DNA from: Pseudomonadota bacterium
GTDB taxonomy: Bacteria; Bdellovibrionota; Oligoflexia; Oligoflexales; Oligoflexaceae
Assembly: GCA_029556045.1 (NCBI GenBank)
Contig: JAKQGS010000146.1
Location: forward strand, 1 to 8,748
Direction: 5' to 3'
Length of the DNA stretch: 8,748 nt
Part shown: positions 7,212 to 8,748 of the stretch, piece after piece
Layout of the letters: every line of letters begins with the position of its first letter
Numbering within the stretch: position 1 is the stretch's first letter
Notes under the pieces: generated by a model
Seen by the model: only the letters and a program-made list of their open reading frames with translations
Told to the model about the DNA's origin: nothing
Database searches by the model: none
Translations under genes and position numbers: made by a program

Positions 7212-7901
7212 TTATGCCACTTTAAAAGGGTCAAAGTCCTGCCACTGTTGCAGGCCTTGCCCTTCGTTTTTAAGTAAAAATTGCAGCACCGCGCTGGTCA
7301 CCTTACAGTCACCAATCGAGCGGTGGCGGGCTTCAAACTGCAGACCGTAGTGCATCGCCAGGGTGTCGAGGTTTTTCGACTCCAGTTGCGGCAGCAGCAC
7401 GCGGGCCAGCTTTAGGGTGCAAAAGCACGGCCATTGCAGTTGGTAGCCCACACGTGAGGCCGCTGCCTTCAAAAACGCGAGGTCAAACTCCGCATTGTGG
7501 GCCACCAGAATGGCGTCCTTGAAAAACTCCAAAAATCCTGGCAACACGTCACCGATGGTGGGCATACCCTTGAGCATGTCAGAGGTGATGCCGGTGATCT
7601 GGGTGATGGTGGAGGTGACGGGAATCTCCGGATCCACCAGCGTGGAAAATTCATCCACGATCTGGCCATTGGCCACCTTGATGCCACCGATTTCGATGAT
7701 GCGATCCCGCTCGCTGTCCAGCCCCGTGGTTTCGAAGTCAAAAATCACCAGCGTCTGGTCCCGCAGCGCGGCGTGCATCTGGGGCAGATACCGTAGTACA
7801 CGAGCAAGGTATAATTCCCCCATATCCCCGTTGTTGGACGCATCCTCTTTGGGAAACAGCACGTCGTTAAACATGGAATAGGCGAGTTGCTCCTGACTCA
7901 T
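7212..7901 (-). CDS. DnaQ-like 3'-5' exonuclease (DNA polymerase III epsilon family, DEDDh)
   Basis: A 229-residue exonuclease that should remove nucleotides from DNA or RNA 3' ends using two metal ions. All three motifs are intact: ExoI FDFETTG (D55, E57), ExoII VAHNAEFD (H135, D140), and ExoIII with H193 and D198 in HRSIGDCKV, the DEDDh arrangement of the polymerase III epsilon proofreading family. About 48 residues precede the domain (LAYSMFNDVLFPKED and a helical stretch); the C-terminus stops about 20 residues after the nuclease fold. I see no room for a separate polymerase-binding tail of the size of E. coli DnaQ, so this may be a stand-alone repair or RNA-processing nuclease and not the replicative subunit. 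The start is the ATG at 7901 with GGAG four bases upstream; an in-frame TTG at 7940 lacks a binding site. It is the first gene of the leftward operon, 12 bases before the carboxyltransferase gene, an unrelated function. Confidence 0.9.
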   Translation of the reverse strand: MSQEQLAYSMFNDVLFPKEDASNNGDMGELYLARVLRYLPQMHAALRDQTLVIFDFETTGLDSERDRIIEIGGIKVANGQIVDEFSTLVDPEIPVTSTITQITGITSDMLKGMPTIGDVLPGFLEFFKDAILVAHNAEFDLAFLKAAASRVGYQLQWPCFCTLKLARVLLPQLESKNLDTLAMHYGLQFEARHRSIGDCKVTSAVLQFLLKNEGQGLQQWQDFDPFKVA

Positions 7902-7941
7902 GGGACTCCGATGCCGGTGCGTTGGGTAAATGAACGTCAAT

Positions 7942-7970
7942 GTTGTAGCCTATTTAGGGGCGATGAGCAA
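7942..7970 (-). promoter_or_regulatory. Possible sigma70-type promoter of the exonuclease-carboxylase operon
   Basis: On the minus strand TTGCTC (7970-7965) and TACAAC (7947-7942) are 17 bases apart. They match three of six and four of six consensus bases, and lie about 40-70 bases before the exonuclease ATG and just after the yebC terminator. A start site near 7935 would exclude the TTG at 7940 as start codon. The match is weak; the location is the main support, since this gap of about 90 bases is the only noncoding stretch ahead of the operon. Confidence 0.3.
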
Positions 7971-7994
7971 CCTCGGGACAGGGGGGGAAACCAA

Positions 7995-8032
7995 AGCGCC
8001 CCCGAATAAAAATCTTGTTATTCGGGGGCGCT
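7995..8032 (-). terminator. Intrinsic-terminator-like perfect hairpin downstream of the yebC-family gene
   Basis: AGCGCCCCCGAATAA (7995-8009) and TTATTCGGGGGCGCT (8018-8032) are perfect 15-base inverted repeats with an eight-base loop. Reading leftward, the stem's last T runs into TTGGTTT and then seven C, an interrupted T-run. It begins 57 bases after the yebC-family stop and before the next gene's promoter region, the expected place for a terminator. On the plus strand GACAAAGC follows, so termination in that direction is unlikely. The bases between 8033 and 8089 are AT-rich and hold no gene I can support. Confidence 0.75.
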
Positions 8033-8089
8033 GACAAAGCTGATATTAAGAAATCATAAAATTTTAAAGGCCCGCGGGATCAAGGACCA

Positions 8090-8748
8090 TCAAATCTCAT
8101 TTTCAAGATTGTGATAAACCGCCACCACATCGTCGTCATCCTCCAGGAGATCGATCAGGCGGGATACCTGCTCCAGGGCTTCTGAGCTGACTTCTTTTTT
8201 CGTCAGGGGAATGCGCACAAGGGAGGCTTCTTCCGGAGTGATATTGATCTCCTGCAGTTTTTCCTGGATGCGGCCAAAGGCTTCTTTCGGGCCCGTGACC
8301 ACGTAAAAGCCTTCATCCAGCTCCACATCGTCGGCACCGGCGTCGATCATGTGCAGGGTGAATTCTTCCTCATTGATGCCTTCTGCCGGTATTTCAAATT
8401 CTGCTTTGTGGCTGAACACAAATTCCAGCGATCCCGAAGTGCCCAGGGTACCGTTGCACTTTTTGAAGAAACTACGAACGTTGGCCACCGTGCGGGTGGG
8501 GTTGTCCGTCGATGCCTCCACAAAAATTCCCGCACCCTCAGGTCCGTATCCTTCATAGGTGATGTCTTCGAAACCCGCACCATCGCTCCCCTGGCCCTTC
8601 TTGATAGCCTTTTCCACCAGATCTTTGGGGACATTGAATTTTTTGGCTTTTTCGATGGTGACTTTCAGGAGGAAGTTTGCGGTTGGGTCGGGGCTGCCGC
8701 TTTTTGAGGCTTTAAAGACGTCCTTTAAGACACGGGTGTAGAGTTGTC
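8090..8748 (-). CDS. YebC/TACO1 family protein, C-terminal part (5' end outside window)
   Basis: The frame stays open to the window edge: 218 residues are visible, ending at the TGA at 8092-8090, and roughly 20-30 N-terminal residues of a usual 240-250 are missing. Family hallmarks are clear: IEKAKKFNVPKDLVEKAIKKG (visible residues 31-51), ITYEGYGPEGAGIFVEAST (62-80), DNPTRTVANVRSFFKK (81-96) and GTLGTSGSLEFVF (99-111), then acidic beta-strand segments and the ending LEDDDDVVAVYHNLENEI. YebC proteins were long described as DNA-binding regulators; later work on bacterial YebC and mitochondrial TACO1 points to a ribosome-associated role in relieving stalling at proline-rich sequences. The FNVPK spelling, where classic YebC usually has an Asn-Met-Pro-Lys form, leans toward the second paralogue group that includes E. 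coli YeeN, but this is a guess. A perfect hairpin follows the gene, so it is not part of the exonuclease-carboxylase operon. Confidence 0.93.
   Translation of the reverse strand, partial: QLYTRVLKDVFKASKSGSPDPTANFLLKVTIEKAKKFNVPKDLVEKAIKKGQGSDGAGFEDITYEGYGPEGAGIFVEASTDNPTRTVANVRSFFKKCNGTLGTSGSLEFVFSHKAEFEIPAEGINEEEFTLHMIDAGADDVELDEGFYVVTGPKEAFGRIQEKLQEINITPEEASLVRIPLTKKEVSSEALEQVSRLIDLLEDDDDVVAVYHNLENEI

Overview
The window looks like ordinary bacterial chromosome, probably from a Gram-negative Pseudomonadota-type organism of moderate GC content (judged by eye). Genes are tightly packed, Shine-Dalgarno sites are classical, and the identifiable proteins are housekeeping or acyl-CoA metabolism enzymes. 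The closest lineage cannot be fixed from this sequence; a Magnetococcales-like origin is only an impression. I see no tRNA, rRNA, insertion sequence, integrase, CRISPR array or prophage gene.

Layout, left to right. Bases 2-643 (+) hold the C-terminal part of a very acidic protein of unknown function whose start lies outside the window. It converges on an uncharacterised 317-residue protein at 670-1623 (-). Then comes a leftward block, read on the minus strand from right to left: a DnaQ-like 3'-5' exonuclease (7901-7212), an acyl-CoA carboxylase carboxyltransferase (beta) subunit (7199-5595), an AtuA/DUF1446 family protein (5573-3756), and a biotin carboxylase/biotin carrier (alpha) subunit (3699-1675). 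A hairpin with a T-run follows the alpha gene (1641-1667). At the right edge is a 5'-truncated yebC-family gene (8748-8090, -), closed by a perfect 15-bp hairpin at 7995-8032. The exonuclease-carboxylase promoter should therefore lie between about 7902 and 7994.

How the genes work together. The beta and alpha subunits together have all the parts of a biotin-dependent acyl-CoA carboxylase of the 3-methylcrotonyl-CoA/geranyl-CoA lineage. Such enzymes carboxylate the gamma carbon of a branched alpha,beta-unsaturated acyl-CoA, in leucine/isovalerate or acyclic terpene breakdown. The gene between them belongs to the family of AtuA, known from the Pseudomonas acyclic terpene utilisation cluster but without a firmly assigned activity. 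None of the usual partners (acyl-CoA dehydrogenase, enoyl-CoA hydratase, lyase) is in the window, so the beta-AtuA-alpha trio appears as a compact unit behind an exonuclease gene. That arrangement, and the two unknown proteins at the left, are the parts most worth a second look. I did not find convincing evidence of a wholly new system.
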